Counted from the first letter of the stretch, positions 1 through 8,365 are shown. The stretch is DNA of 64,000 nucleotides from Collinsella intestinalis DSM 13280 (GCF_000156175.1 NZ_GG692711.1:136367-200366); one strand, 5' to 3'. A program made the numbers and translations. The notes: generated by a model not told the origin, from the letters alone.

Positions 1-21
1 GTCCTTCTTCTCAACGGTCAT
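1..21 (-). CDS. Start of an unidentified gene running off the left edge
   Basis: An ATG on the minus strand is preceded six bases upstream by GAGGAG, a near-ideal ribosome binding site. Only seven codons (MTVEKKD) lie in the window, too few to name a product. The strong ribosome site and the absence of an in-frame stop make a real gene start likely. Confidence 0.6.
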
Positions 22-112
22 GGTGAACTCCTCACTCGATGCGGGCACCCTCGCCGAAGGCGCCCTCTCAACATAAAGGCCCGTCCGACGGAAGGCCCTT
101 GCATACTACAAG

Positions 113-137
113 AATGCCGGGCACATGGCCCGGCATT
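113..137 (-). terminator. Hairpin downstream of dedA
   Basis: A perfect 9-bp inverted repeat (AATGCCGGG / CCCGGCATT) with a 7-base loop lies about 100 bp after the dedA stop on the minus strand. The tract after it is only weakly T-rich, so termination is likely rather than certain. Confidence 0.5.
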
Positions 138-237
138 GGCATGTTCGCTTGATTGTACTCCGCCGCGATGGAGTGGCGGCAGAATTAATCGGCAGGAAAT
201 GGTTCGCGCGCCGATGCGCCCCGGCGCGCCAGAGGCG

Positions 238-888
238 CTACTTGCCCTCGGCCTCGCGGCGCTTCTGCTCGGCGCGCGCCGGCAGGATGCGGAACTTGAC
301 CCACCATGCCACAACGCCCACGGCGACGACGATGATGACGCCCTTCACCACGTCGGACACCCACTCGGCCTGAGCGGTGATCTGCTCCCAGGCACCGCCG
401 GCGAAGAAGCCAAGCGTGCACAGGATGGCGTTCCACACGAGCGAACCCACCAGCGTGTAGAGGGCGAAGCGCACCATGTTCATCTTGGCGGTGCCGGCGG
501 GGATGGAGATGAGACTGCGCACCACGGGGATGCAGCGGCAGATGAGCACCGTGATCTGGCCCTTGCGGTCGAACCAGCCGATAGCCTTGGCCACATCGTC
601 GGAATGGAAGCCCAGCATACGCATAGGCTTGGTGTCGAAGAACCCCTCAAGACGCTCCTGGGAGAGCAGACGGCCGATGCCGTAGAGGAAATACGCGCCA
701 ACAACCGAGCCGACCGTCGCGGCGATGATGACACCGGGGAGCGTCATCTCGGTCTGCGTGGCGAGAAAGCCCGACAGCGGCAGGATGAGCTCGCTGGGGA
801 TAGGCGGGAACACGTTCTCGAAAAGGATGAGCGCGGCGACCGCAAGGTAGCCGAACTGGCTGATGAAGCCGAAAAATGCCTCCTGCAT
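238..888 (-). CDS. DedA family membrane protein
   Basis: This 216-residue protein is of DedA/SNARE-associated type, a family now linked to moving phospholipids and undecaprenyl phosphate across the membrane. The family signature region is clear: residues near 105-125 read CRCIPVVRSLISIPAG, matching the conserved R-x3-P-x2-R pattern, and the N-terminal half carries the re-entrant FPPIPSE segment. Several hydrophobic spans follow. The ATG at 888 has GAAAGG upstream. It is transcribed alone, away from cysE, and ends in a charged tail. The substrate cannot be read from sequence. Confidence 0.9.
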   Translation of the reverse strand: MQEAFFGFISQFGYLAVAALILFENVFPPIPSELILPLSGFLATQTEMTLPGVIIAATVGSVVGAYFLYGIGRLLSQERLEGFFDTKPMRMLGFHSDDVAKAIGWFDRKGQITVLICRCIPVVRSLISIPAGTAKMNMVRFALYTLVGSLVWNAILCTLGFFAGGAWEQITAQAEWVSDVVKGVIIVVAVGVVAWWVKFRILPARAEQKRREAEGK

Positions 889-1000
889 GGGATGCCTTTC
901 TGATCATGCTGCAAACGCAAGTGCCACCATGATACCGAGCAGGCGTAAAAACGAGGTAATGTCCGCAGTCTTTCCAAAACCTCTCGGCGCGGGCGAGCGC

Positions 1001-1044
1001 GGGGCACACGGGGCGCGCGGGGGCGTGTCGGGGCACACGGGGCG
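1001..1044. repeat. Direct repeat upstream of cysE
   Basis: The 15-mer GGGGCACACGGGGCG occurs at 1001-1015 and again at 1030-1044, inside the GC-rich gap between dedA and cysE. No function is evident; it may be slippage-prone spacer DNA. Confidence 0.5.
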
Positions 1045-1166
1045 GGCGCGCCCGCCGATGTTAATCCTACCGATTCTCTCGACATTAGCGAAACGGGCGC
1101 GTACACTTGCAGCTCACACACTATGGGAGTCGCGCCACAACCGCGCGCACGCACCAAAGGAGGGAC

Positions 1167-1871
1167 ATGGGAGCCATCGCCACCGTCCGCGAGGACATTG
1201 CCGCCGTCAAGGCAAACGACCCAGCGGCCCAAAGTTCACTCGTGATCTTCCTGTCCTATCCGGGACTGCACGCCAAATGGATGCATACGCCGGAGCACTG
1301 GCTGTGGAACCATGGCATGCACGGGCTCGCACGCGTTCTCTCGCAAATCACCCGTTTTTTCACCGGCGTCGAAATCCACCCCGCCGCGCGCATCGGACGG
1401 CGCCTGTTCATCGACCACGCCATGGGGGTCGTGATCGGCGAGACCACCGTGGTGGGCGATGACTGCGTGCTCTACCAGGGTGTCACACTCGGCGGCACGG
1501 GCAACGAATGCGGCAAGCGCCATCCCACCCTGGGCAACAACGTCACCGTTGGAACGGGCGCCAAGGTGCTCGGCAACATCCATATCGGGGACAACGTGCG
1601 CATCGGCGGAAACTCGGTCGTCGTGAAGGACGTACCGAGTGACAGCACCGTGGTGGGCATCCCGGGGCGCGTGGTGCGCCGTAACGGGTGCCGCGTCCTC
1701 GCCGAGTCCTTTGACGCGACCCACCACCGTGAGACCATGCCCGATCCCGTCGAGGAGGCCTCGATCATGAACCGCGAGGGCATCGCCGACAATGCCCGCC
1801 GTATCGCCGAGCTCGAGGCGCAGGTGACCGAGCTTGGGACATTGGTGAAGAAGCTCGCGGGCGCCGAGTAA
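1167..1871 (+). CDS. cysE: Serine O-acetyltransferase
   Basis: The enzyme acetylates L-serine with acetyl-CoA, the first step of cysteine synthesis. The protein (234 residues) has the short N-terminal helical region of Gram-positive CysE/EpsC proteins. A left-handed beta-helix of hexapeptide repeats follows from about residue 70 to 160, including [11 protein letters not shown] with the conserved Asp-His pair and [17 protein letters not shown]. The C-terminal 40 residues look coiled-coil. I chose the ATG at 1167 because AAAGGAGGG lies just upstream; an in-frame codon at 1107 lacks such a site. No cysK is adjacent, and a strong terminator follows. Confidence 0.93.
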   Translation: MGAIATVREDIAAVKANDPAAQSSLVIFLSYPGLHAKWMHTPEHWLWNHGMHGLARVLSQITRFFTGVEIHPAARIGRRLFIDHAMGVVIGETTVVGDDCVLYQGVTLGGTGNECGKRHPTLGNNVTVGTGAKVLGNIHIGDNVRIGGNSVVVKDVPSDSTVVGIPGRVVRRNGCRVLAESFDATHHRETMPDPVEEASIMNREGIADNARRIAELEAQVTELGTLVKKLAGAE

Positions 1872-1890
1872 TCACACCCCTGCTCAACAA

Positions 1891-1926
1891 GAAACCCCAT
1901 CGGGCCGTTTCGCCCGATGGGGTTTC
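1891..1926 (+). terminator. Terminator after cysE
   Basis: A perfect 15-bp inverted repeat (GAAACCCCATCGGGC and its complement) with a 6-base loop begins 20 bases after the cysE stop. Its flanks suit termination in either direction, so it may also stop hypA transcription. Confidence 0.85.
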
Positions 1927-1943
1927 CTGCACGTCCATCGCTC

Positions 1944-2315
1944 CTACCGCGCGACCTCGGACCTCTCCTCATCCGGCGTGGCGATCTCCTTGATAGTCGT
2001 CTCGTCTCCTTGGATCAGGTACGTTCTCTCGCTCCCGCAGTGCGGGCAGATGCGACCGTGCTCGACCGTGCCATAGGTGCTGTCGCACGCTTCGCAGTAT
2101 GTGACTGCGGGAACTTCCTCGACCACCAGCTCGGCCCCGCGCATGAGGTCGTTCTTGGCGCACGCCCAATCCCAACAATCGGTCAGATAGCTCGGGATGA
2201 CACCCGAGACCTCCCCGAGCTCGAGCGTCACCGAGGAGACACGGCGCAAGTTGTTCTCCCGTGCCACGCCCTCGACGCTGCGGATGATGTGGAAAACGAT
2301 GCCCAGTTCGTGCAT
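1944..2315 (-). CDS. hypA: Hydrogenase nickel metallochaperone HypA
   Basis: HypA delivers nickel to [NiFe]-hydrogenase with HypB. The 123-residue protein begins MHELG, carrying the nickel-ligand His2, and has the zinc site as two CxxC pairs at Cys74/77 and Cys90/93. Its length is typical. The ATG at 2315 follows GGGGGAG. It is the last gene of a minus-strand set (hypB, a large oxidoreductase, hypA). No hydrogenase structural genes are in view, so the target enzyme must be elsewhere. Confidence 0.93.
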   Translation of the reverse strand: MHELGIVFHIIRSVEGVARENNLRRVSSVTLELGEVSGVIPSYLTDCWDWACAKNDLMRGAELVVEEVPAVTYCEACDSTYGTVEHGRICPHCGSERTYLIQGDETTIKEIATPDEERSEVAR

Positions 2316-2334
2316 GCGAAAACTCCCCCATTGA

Positions 2335-2369
2335 GATCTCGATCGAGGGACGGTCCCCCGATCGAGGTC
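2335..2369. repeat. Imperfect palindrome between the oxidoreductase gene and hypA
   Basis: Arms at 2335-2350 and 2354-2369 form an imperfect hairpin around the centre GGGACGGTCCC. It lies 34-68 bases after the stop of the upstream gene. Position and GGGAC-x-GTCCC centre resemble the 33-bp palindrome at 5217-5249, so it may be a diverged member of that family. Confidence 0.5.
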
Positions 2370-2402
2370 TTGCGGCCGCCTTATCCGAAACGCCGCTATC
2401 GG

Positions 2403-5189
2403 CTATTTCTTCCCAAAGCGAATCTTGATCTCGCGCTTGAGCGCGTACTTCGCGAGGCTCGGGACCTTCTTCTCGTACTTCACCATGTTGGAGCACTCGG
2501 GATGCTCGCGATGCAGGTGAATCGCATCGAACGCGCACTTAGTGGTGCACAGACCGCAGCCGATGCACTTGTTCTCATCCACGACGCTCGCGCCGCAGCC
2601 CAGGCAGCGGGCGGTCTCGGCGCGCACCTGCTCCTCGGTGAACGTCTTCACGTACTCGCGGAACGGCTCTGCCTTCTCACGCTCGTAGTCGTGCACCGCG
2701 TCGCCGCGGCTCGCCGTATCGTAGCTGCCAAAGTCGACGTCGTCCTTGTTCAACTCGCGGTAAGAGCGCGGGTTGCGCCCGATGGTGAGCGTCGCATCCT
2801 GCACGAAGCGATGAATGGACACCGCGGCCTCGTGGCCGGCGGCGATGGCGTCGATGGCGAACTTGGGGCCGGTGTAGACGTCGCCGCCCACGAAGATGTC
2901 GGGCTGTGCGGTCTGATACGTCTTGGGATCGGCGACGGCGCCCTGGCCGCGACCGAGCTCGACCGCCTCCCCCTCGAGCAGGTCGCCCCAGACGATCGAC
3001 TGACCGATGGAGAACACGACGCGATCGGCAGCGACGGTTCGCAGTTCGTTCTCGTCATACTGCGGGTCGAAGCGCCCCTCGTCGTTGAACACGCGCAGGC
3101 AGCGCTTGAAAACGACCTCGCTCACGCGACCATTCTCGCCCGTGCGAACCTCGACCGGGCCCCAGCCACAGGAGATGTGCACGCCGTCCTCATTGGCCTC
3201 GACAACTTCCTCGGTGCTGGCCGGCATGTCCTCGGAGCTCTCCAGGCAGAACATCTCCACGTGCTCGGAACCCAGGCGCGCTGCGGTGCGGGCCACATCG
3301 ATGGCCACGTTGCCGCCGCCCACCACGATGGTGCGACCGCACATCGGCTCGGCCTTGCCACCGTCGTCTTGCTGCTCGGCCACGCCACGCAGGAAATCAA
3401 CGGCGACGGACACGCCCTCGGCGCCCTCGCCCGGGATGCCGGGCAGGCGGCCGCCCTGGCAGCCAATCGCCACATAAAACGCCTTGAACCCCTGCTCGCG
3501 CAGCTCATCGAGGGTGACGTCGCGACCCACCTCGACGCCCAGACGGATGTCGACGCCCATCTCGCGAATGATATCGACCTCGGCTTCGATCACGTCCTTC
3601 TCGAGCTTATAGCTGGGGATGCCGTAGGTGAGCATGCCGCCGGGGCGCGCGTTCTTCTCGAAGATGACCGGCTTGTAGCCCTTCTCTGCCAGGTAGAACG
3701 CACAGGAAAGGCCCGCGGGACCGGCGCCGATCACCGCGATCTTGTCGTCGAAGCCCCCAGTGCGCGTGGGCGTCACCACCTCGGGGACGTAGCGATGCTC
3801 AGCCGCAAGGTCCTGCTCGGCGATGAACTTCTTCACCTCGTCGATGGCAACCGCCGAATCGATGCGCCCGCGCGTGCAGGCGTCCTCACAACGGCGGTTG
3901 CAGATGCGGCCGCAAATCGCCGGCAGCGGGTTCTCGCGCTTGATGAGGGCGAGCGCGTCGCGATAACGCCCCTGCGCCGCGAGCTTGAGGTACCCCTGCA
4001 CCGCGATGTGAGCCGGGCACGCAGTCTTGCACGGGGCCGTTCCCGTGTCATAGGTCTCGATGCGGTTCTTGTTCCGATAATCGGGGCTCCACTTCTCCGG
4101 ACCCCACTTCACGGTGTCGGGCAGCTCCTGCTTGGGATACTCCGGCACCTCCCCCGTGCTCGCGGCGCACAGCTTCTGGCCGAGCTTTACCGCGCCCGCG
4201 GGGCACACCTCGACGCATCGGCCGCAGGCCACGCACTTGTCGGTCTCGGTGCGCGCCACATATGCGGAGCGGGACAGGTTCGGCGTGTTGAACAGCTGCG
4301 AGGTGCGCAGCGCATAGCACACGTTCACGTTGCAGTTGCAGATGGCGAAGATCTTGTCCTCGCCGTCGATGTTGGTGATCTGATGCACAAAGCCGTTGGC
4401 CTCGGCCTGGCGAAGCGTCTCGTAGACCTCCTCGCGCGTGATGTAGTGGCCGCGATCGGTCTCCACCACGTAGTCGGCCATGTCGCCCACCGCGATGCAC
4501 CAGTCGTTCGGGTCGTCACCGCAGCCCTCGCCCAACTTCGCGCGGCTCATGCGGCAGCTGCACGGGCTCGCTGCGTACTTGCCCTCATACTTGTCGAGCC
4601 AATGCTCGATGTGCTCGATAGAGACGGAGCGGTCCTCCATCTGGATCGCCTGCTCGACCGGGATGACGTGCATGCCGATTCCCGCGCCTCCGGGCGGCAC
4701 CATCGGCGTGGCCCTGGCAAGGGCCCCCTTGGAGGCCTGCTCAAAAAACTTCGCCACAGCAGGATGCTCGTCGATCTGGGACTGGCGCATGTTGAGGAAC
4801 TCGGCCGAACCGGGCACGAGCATGGGCAGCACCCATTGCTTCGTGCGGGTGGGGTTTTCCCAGTTGTACTCGAGCAGACCGATGTAGCTCATCTCATCGA
4901 GCAGCTTCTCGAGCGGCTCGGCCTCCAGCCCGGTGGCCTTGACCGCATCGGCAAGCGTGTAGGGTCGGCGCATCTTCATCTTAAGCAGAACGTCGGCCAT
5001 CTCGTCGGTCGTCACCTCGGCGAACGCCCAGTACTCAAAAGGCTTGAGCTCCTTGCGCCCCAACAGGCGGTTGGTGCAGTGCTCGCACAGCGCCACGATT
5101 TTGGGACGCGGGTTCTCGGGGATCGGCGGGACGAACTCGGAGCCGATATCCGGCTCGGTGAACGAGATGCCAGGGCCGTTGACGATCAT
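2403..5189 (-). CDS. FAD and iron-sulfur oxidoreductase, GltD-like
   Basis: This 928-residue protein appears to be a multi-domain electron-transfer enzyme. Residues 60-115 look like a winged-helix segment, and Cys-rich clusters lie at 210-231 and 284-291. A ferredoxin motif CVACGRCVEVCP starts at 319. A GltD-type adapter with further cysteines spans 385-440, and the FAD-binding GAGPAGL is at 488-494 with a second nucleotide site VVGGGNVAID. The C-terminus adds CIGCGLCTTKC. This is the layout of the NADPH-oxidising small subunit of glutamate synthase and of NfnB-like flavoproteins, but longer at both ends. It sits between hypB and hypA, which suggests a role in hydrogen or ferredoxin metabolism. 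Substrate and partner are unknown. Confidence 0.85.
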   Translation of the reverse strand: MIVNGPGISFTEPDIGSEFVPPIPENPRPKIVALCEHCTNRLLGRKELKPFEYWAFAEVTTDEMADVLLKMKMRRPYTLADAVKATGLEAEPLEKLLDEMSYIGLLEYNWENPTRTKQWVLPMLVPGSAEFLNMRQSQIDEHPAVAKFFEQASKGALARATPMVPPGGAGIGMHVIPVEQAIQMEDRSVSIEHIEHWLDKYEGKYAASPCSCRMSRAKLGEGCGDDPNDWCIAVGDMADYVVETDRGHYITREEVYETLRQAEANGFVHQITNIDGEDKIFAICNCNVNVCYALRTSQLFNTPNLSRSAYVARTETDKCVACGRCVEVCPAGAVKLGQKLCAASTGEVPEYPKQELPDTVKWGPEKWSPDYRNKNRIETYDTGTAPCKTACPAHIAVQGYLKLAAQGRYRDALALIKRENPLPAICGRICNRRCEDACTRGRIDSAVAIDEVKKFIAEQDLAAEHRYVPEVVTPTRTGGFDDKIAVIGAGPAGLSCAFYLAEKGYKPVIFEKNARPGGMLTYGIPSYKLEKDVIEAEVDIIREMGVDIRLGVEVGRDVTLDELREQGFKAFYVAIGCQGGRLPGIPGEGAEGVSVAVDFLRGVAEQQDDGGKAEPMCGRTIVVGGGNVAIDVARTAARLGSEHVEMFCLESSEDMPASTEEVVEANEDGVHISCGWGPVEVRTGENGRVSEVVFKRCLRVFNDEGRFDPQYDENELRTVAADRVVFSIGQSIVWGDLLEGEAVELGRGQGAVADPKTYQTAQPDIFVGGDVYTGPKFAIDAIAAGHEAAVSIHRFVQDATLTIGRNPRSYRELNKDDVDFGSYDTASRGDAVHDYEREKAEPFREYVKTFTEEQVRAETARCLGCGASVVDENKCIGCGLCTTKCAFDAIHLHREHPECSNMVKYEKKVPSLAKYALKREIKIRFGKK

Positions 5190-5216
5190 GTGGATTCCTT
5201 TCCTGGGGTTCGAAGG

Positions 5217-5249
5217 TGTCTCAATTTAGGGACTGTCCCTAAATTGAGG
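5217..5249. repeat. 33-bp palindromic repeat after hypB
   Basis: CTCAATTTAGGGA and its exact complement flank a 3-base centre (5220-5248). The element begins four bases after the hypB stop codon, reading along the minus strand. Related palindromes occur at 40751, 47347 and 47440. Confidence 0.8.
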
Positions 5250-5253
5250 TTTG

Positions 5254-5943
5254 CTAGGCCTGCTTCCAGGCGGCGACGCGCGCGCGCAGCCAGTCCGCCC
5301 AGACATCGATGCCCTCGCCCGTCTTGGCGCTCATGGGGATGATGGTCGCGTTAGGATTTCGCATGAGGATGTTCTCGCGCACGCGCTCCATGCTGAACGT
5401 GTCGAACACGGGCAGAGCGTCGATCTTATTCACAAGCACCACGTCGCAGACGCTAAACATGAGCGGATACTTGAGCGGCTTGTCATCGCCCTCGGGCACG
5501 GACAGAATCATCGCGTTGGCCGATGCGCCGGTATCGAACTCGGCGGGGCATACGAGATTGCCCACGTTCTCGAGAATGGCCAGATCCGTACGGCCCGCCC
5601 CGTCCTCATCGCAGAACAGTTCATTGAGACCCTGCTCGGTCATATAGGCATCTAGGTGGCACATGCCACCGGTGTGCAACTGGATGGCGCGTGCACCCGT
5701 ACCCAAGATGGTGCGCGTATCGACGTCGGAATCGATGTCGGCCTCCATCACCGCAATGGACATTTCGTCCTTGAGCGCTGCGATCGTGCGCGAAAGCGTG
5801 GTCGTCTTGCCGGAACCCGGACTCGACATCAGATTCAGCAGGAAGGTCCCCCTCTCGCGCAACTCCTCTCGCAGCTCATCGGCCTTGCGGTCATTGTCGG
5901 CGAACACGCTCTCTTTGACCTCGATCACGCGGACATCGCTCAT
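5254..5943 (-). CDS. hypB: Hydrogenase/urease nickel GTPase HypB
   Basis: HypB hydrolyses GTP to drive nickel insertion into hydrogenase. The 229-residue protein has the P-loop SSPGSGKTT at 41-49, the switch aspartates in MEADIDSDVD and a NKID guanine-specificity motif. It lacks the His-rich N-terminal nickel store found in some homologues. I place the start at the ATG at 5943, which follows GGGGGAGGACCC. An upstream in-frame extension has no homologous features and overlaps the tetR control region. It is the first gene of the hypB-oxidoreductase-hypA set. Confidence 0.93.
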   Translation of the reverse strand: MSDVRVIEVKESVFADNDRKADELREELRERGTFLLNLMSSPGSGKTTTLSRTIAALKDEMSIAVMEADIDSDVDTRTILGTGARAIQLHTGGMCHLDAYMTEQGLNELFCDEDGAGRTDLAILENVGNLVCPAEFDTGASANAMILSVPEGDDKPLKYPLMFSVCDVVLVNKIDALPVFDTFSMERVRENILMRNPNATIIPMSAKTGEGIDVWADWLRARVAAWKQA

Positions 5944-6042
5944 GGGTCCTCCCCCTATTCCGGAAGCTCCGCTCAACAACCCCTCTGGTCGCCAGCGCAC
6001 ATGCACTCCCCGCAATCGCCTCGCACCGCTCGGCGAAACTTG

Positions 6043-6080
6043 TTGACACTTCGTCAAATTACATATTGACGTTTTGTCAA
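6043..6080. promoter_or_regulatory. Double operator upstream of tetR
   Basis: Two 15-bp palindromes fit TTGAC-N5-GTCAA: TTGACACTTCGTCAA at 6043-6057 and TTGACGTTTTGTCAA at 6066-6080, with centres 23 bp apart. They lie between hypB and the divergent tetR gene. A third copy precedes the next gene, so this is almost certainly the TetR binding site. Confidence 0.8.
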
Positions 6081-6133
6081 CAGAGGTCAAGACTGTAATC
6101 GGTAAATGAGCGACTTTGACGGAGAGGGGCCCC

Positions 6134-6766
6134 ATGGCTTCCGATGCGAACAGACATCACGAACGTTTGACGCACGACGACCGTCGTGACGAGATCCTCG
6201 CGGCCGTACGCCAAACCGTGGTCGAAGATGGGCTGAGCCGTCTGTCGATCTCGGCCGTCGCATCGCGCGCGGGATGCACAAGATCGCTGTTTTACCACTA
6301 CTTCCCCACCAAGGAAGACGCACTGCAGGCCGTTCTCGACCTGAGCATCGATTCGTTTGTCGAGCAACTCACTGCGTGGAACGAATCGCGTGTCAGCGGG
6401 GATATCGAGGGGTCTCTGGACTCCGTCGCTCATATGCTCAAGAACATGATCGTGAAAAAGGGCGACGTCATGTCGCAATCGGTCGTCCACAGCGGCAATG
6501 CCGCCCTGTATGCCTCGTTCGTCCATCGCGCGGCCGACCGTCTCGCCCGATACATGTGCTCGTCGACCGTGGTCGACTTCGCCGCGCATCATGAAGTGCA
6601 GATCGACCACCTCTATGAGACGTTCTACGTCCTCATCACCGGACTCATCATGTTTGTGCGCACCCATCCCGATGCGCCGGAGGGCACCATCAAAGACATC
6701 ATCGCAAGCACCCTGCATATCGAGGGTTACACCGCGAAATATCCGGAGCGCCGCCCCGAGCGGTAG
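6134..6766 (+). CDS. TetR family transcriptional regulator
   Basis: The 210-residue protein has a classic TetR N-terminal helix-turn-helix (about residues 16-62, ending LFYHYFPTKEDALQ) and a helical ligand-binding C-terminal domain. The ATG at 6134 follows GGAGAGG; an in-frame TTG at 6116 has no such site. Two TTGAC-N5-GTCAA palindromes lie just upstream and one lies before the next gene. Autoregulation together with control of the downstream DUF5692 gene is therefore the simplest reading. The inducer is unknown. Confidence 0.9.
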   Translation: MASDANRHHERLTHDDRRDEILAAVRQTVVEDGLSRLSISAVASRAGCTRSLFYHYFPTKEDALQAVLDLSIDSFVEQLTAWNESRVSGDIEGSLDSVAHMLKNMIVKKGDVMSQSVVHSGNAALYASFVHRAADRLARYMCSSTVVDFAAHHEVQIDHLYETFYVLITGLIMFVRTHPDAPEGTIKDIIASTLHIEGYTAKYPERRPER

Positions 6767-6836
6767 CCCACCCATTTTCGCATGGGGCCGGACGCATCCA
6801 AGGCACCGCCCCGCGCATTCCTTCATGCCGTAAACT

Positions 6837-6851
6837 TTGACACTTTGTCAA
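6837..6851. promoter_or_regulatory. Third TetR-type operator
   Basis: TTGACACTTTGTCAA lies 38 bp before the start of the DUF5692 gene and matches the two sites upstream of tetR at 13-14 of 15 positions. This links the two genes in one regulon. Confidence 0.8.
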
Positions 6852-6888
6852 CAGGCCCATAGGGGGCTTTGTATAGAAAGGGGAACCT

Positions 6889-7863
6889 ATGTTGTTCCAG
6901 GTGTATGGCGAAAACGCCATGTATCAATGGCTTGGCTGGATCATGGTCTTCGTGAGCCTGATCGCCGCCAACGAAGTCGCACGCCGCTCGAAAACCGGCG
7001 GCATCGTGTGTTTCCTCGGCATTCCCGCCGTGCTCACGGTGTACTTCATCGCGATTTATGTGTGCGCCGGCATGGGCATGGAGTGGGCTCTCAACAATCC
7101 CACGTATCTGCACATGGGCAGCTGGTTCCACTATGCCAAACTCTACGCCGCGACCGCCGGCTGCATCGGCTTCATGATGCTCAAGTACGGCTGGGGCAAA
7201 CTCGGCCGCAGCGAGGCTTTCAAGGTGTTCCCCTTTGCCATCGTCGCCATCAACATCCTCATCGCGGTTGCCTCTGATTTCGAGAGCGCCATGCGTGCCT
7301 TCGGCACCACCTGGGTGTCCACCGAGGGCGTCGTCCTCATGGGCGGATGGCACAATGTCTTCAACGGCATTGCCGGCCTCATCAACATCTTTTGCATGAC
7401 CGGCTGGTGGGGCATCTACCGCTCCAAGAAGGGCGACGACATGCTCTGGCCCGATATGACCTGGGTCTACATCCTCGCCTATGACCTGTGGAACTTCTGC
7501 TACACCTACAATTGCCTCCCCACGCATGCGTGGTACTGCGGCCTTGCCCTGCTGCTCGCGCCCACCGTCGCCAACTTCTTCTGGAACAAGGGCGGCTGGA
7601 TTCAGAACCGCGCGAACACCCTTGCTCTGTGGTGCATGTTCGCCCAGGTGTTCCCCATGTTCCAGGATTACAGCGTCTTCTCCGTCAGCTCCGTGAACAA
7701 CCCGAGCGTCAACCTCATCGTCTCCCTTATCGCTCTCATCGTGAACGTCGTTGCATTCGCCTACATCATGCGCCGCGCCAAGAAGCTCGGCGTGAGCCCC
7801 TTTAAGCACGAGGTCTTCAAGGGGACCCGCGATTTCGACCAGGCCATGGCTCGCGCTGCATAA
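6889..7863 (+). CDS. DUF5692 family integral membrane protein
   Basis: This 324-residue protein is almost entirely hydrophobic, with about nine likely membrane helices, short loops and a charged C-terminus. I recognise it as a DUF5692 protein, a family with no assigned biochemistry. Conserved-looking polar residues sit inside helices, for example WPDMTWVYILAYDLWNFCYTY, split across helices 6 and 7. The start ATG follows AAAGGGG. A TetR operator lies directly upstream, so expression is probably inducible, and a strong terminator follows. A transporter or membrane enzyme induced by a small molecule is a reasonable guess only. Confidence 0.8.
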   Translation: MLFQVYGENAMYQWLGWIMVFVSLIAANEVARRSKTGGIVCFLGIPAVLTVYFIAIYVCAGMGMEWALNNPTYLHMGSWFHYAKLYAATAGCIGFMMLKYGWGKLGRSEAFKVFPFAIVAINILIAVASDFESAMRAFGTTWVSTEGVVLMGGWHNVFNGIAGLINIFCMTGWWGIYRSKKGDDMLWPDMTWVYILAYDLWNFCYTYNCLPTHAWYCGLALLLAPTVANFFWNKGGWIQNRANTLALWCMFAQVFPMFQDYSVFSVSSVNNPSVNLIVSLIALIVNVVAFAYIMRRAKKLGVSPFKHEVFKGTRDFDQAMARAA

Positions 7864-7902
7864 GCTGGCGCCATCTCCATGCGCCCCTGACCGAGGAACG
7901 CG

Positions 7903-7936
7903 AAACGCCCATCCGGTTCGATCCGGATGGGCGTTT
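7903..7936 (+). terminator. Terminator after the DUF5692 gene
   Basis: A perfect 14-bp inverted repeat (AAACGCCCATCCGG and complement) with a 6-base loop ends in TTTTACTT, 39 bases after the stop. Confidence 0.9.
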
Positions 7937-8000
7937 TACTTCTCGCATTCAAATTCACTCTGCAACGAATTCGTGCTGTAAAGAGGCGCTACAAAAGAAA

Positions 8001-8020
8001 AGCCCCCGTTTCCGGGGGCT
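8001..8020 (-). terminator. Terminator of tRNA-Arg copy 1
   Basis: The hairpin AGCCCCCG / CGGGGGCT is followed on the minus strand by TTTTCTTTTG, 12 bases after the tRNA CCA end. Confidence 0.85.
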
Positions 8021-8032
8021 CTCAAATTCGAC

Positions 8033-8109
8033 TGGTGCGGCGTACAGGATTCGAACCTGTGACGTTCTGATTCGTAGTCAGACCCTCTATCCAGCTGAGG
8101 TAACGCCGC
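8033..8109 (-). tRNA. tRNA-Arg(ACG), copy 1
   Basis: The minus strand folds as a 77-nt tRNA including an encoded CCA. The acceptor GCGGCGT pairs with ACGCCGC, the anticodon loop is CTACGAA (anticodon ACG, normally read as ICG) and the T-loop is TTCGAAT. It serves CGN arginine codons. Confidence 0.95.
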
Positions 8110-8121
8110 AACGCGTGGTAT

Positions 8122-8150
8122 ATATTGCCATTGCACCCCAGTGGCGTCAA
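8122..8150 (-). promoter_or_regulatory. Promoter of tRNA-Arg copy 1
   Basis: On the minus strand, TTGACG (8150-8145) is separated by 17 bases from CAATAT (8127-8122), 12 bases before the tRNA 5' end. Confidence 0.7.
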
Positions 8151-8215
8151 CCCACAATTTCAATTTTTTTCTGGCAGGAGGTCAGAGCCAAAAGCCGATG
8201 GCTCGGCAAGAGAAA

Positions 8216-8235
8216 AGCCCCCGTTTCCGGGGGCT
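8216..8235 (-). terminator. Terminator of tRNA-Arg copy 2
   Basis: This hairpin has the same sequence as the copy 1 terminator, followed by TTTTCTC on the minus strand. Confidence 0.8.
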
Positions 8236-8247
8236 CTCAAATTCGAC

Positions 8248-8324
8248 TGGTGCGGCGTACAGGATTCGAACCTGTGACGTTCTGATTCGTAGTCAGACCC
8301 TCTATCCAGCTGAGGTAACGCCGC
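8248..8324 (-). tRNA. tRNA-Arg(ACG), copy 2
   Basis: Identical to the tRNA at 8033-8109, with anticodon ACG and encoded CCA. It lies 215 bp away in the same orientation. Confidence 0.95.
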
Positions 8325-8336
8325 AACGTGTGGTAT

Positions 8337-8365
8337 ATATTGCCATCAGTGATGCATCGCGTCAA
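8337..8365 (-). promoter_or_regulatory. Promoter of tRNA-Arg copy 2
   Basis: TTGACG (8365-8360), a 17-base spacer and CAATAT (8342-8337) on the minus strand repeat the copy 1 promoter. The spacer sequence differs, so each copy has its own functional promoter. Confidence 0.7.

Larger units (their letters stand above)
7996..8346. repeat. Tandem duplication of a tRNA-Arg unit
   Basis: A 136-bp unit (7996-8131) recurs at 8211-8346 with a single difference (C at 8114, T at 8329). Each copy contains the terminator hairpin, the whole tRNA and the -10 region. The intervening 79 bp are not duplicated. Confidence 0.9.

Noticed and set aside
1917..5342. A very long plus-strand open frame of over 1,100 codons opposite the oxidoreductase gene
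   Set aside because: It is the antisense of a strongly supported gene in GC-rich DNA, has His/Arg/Leu-biased composition and shows no domain.
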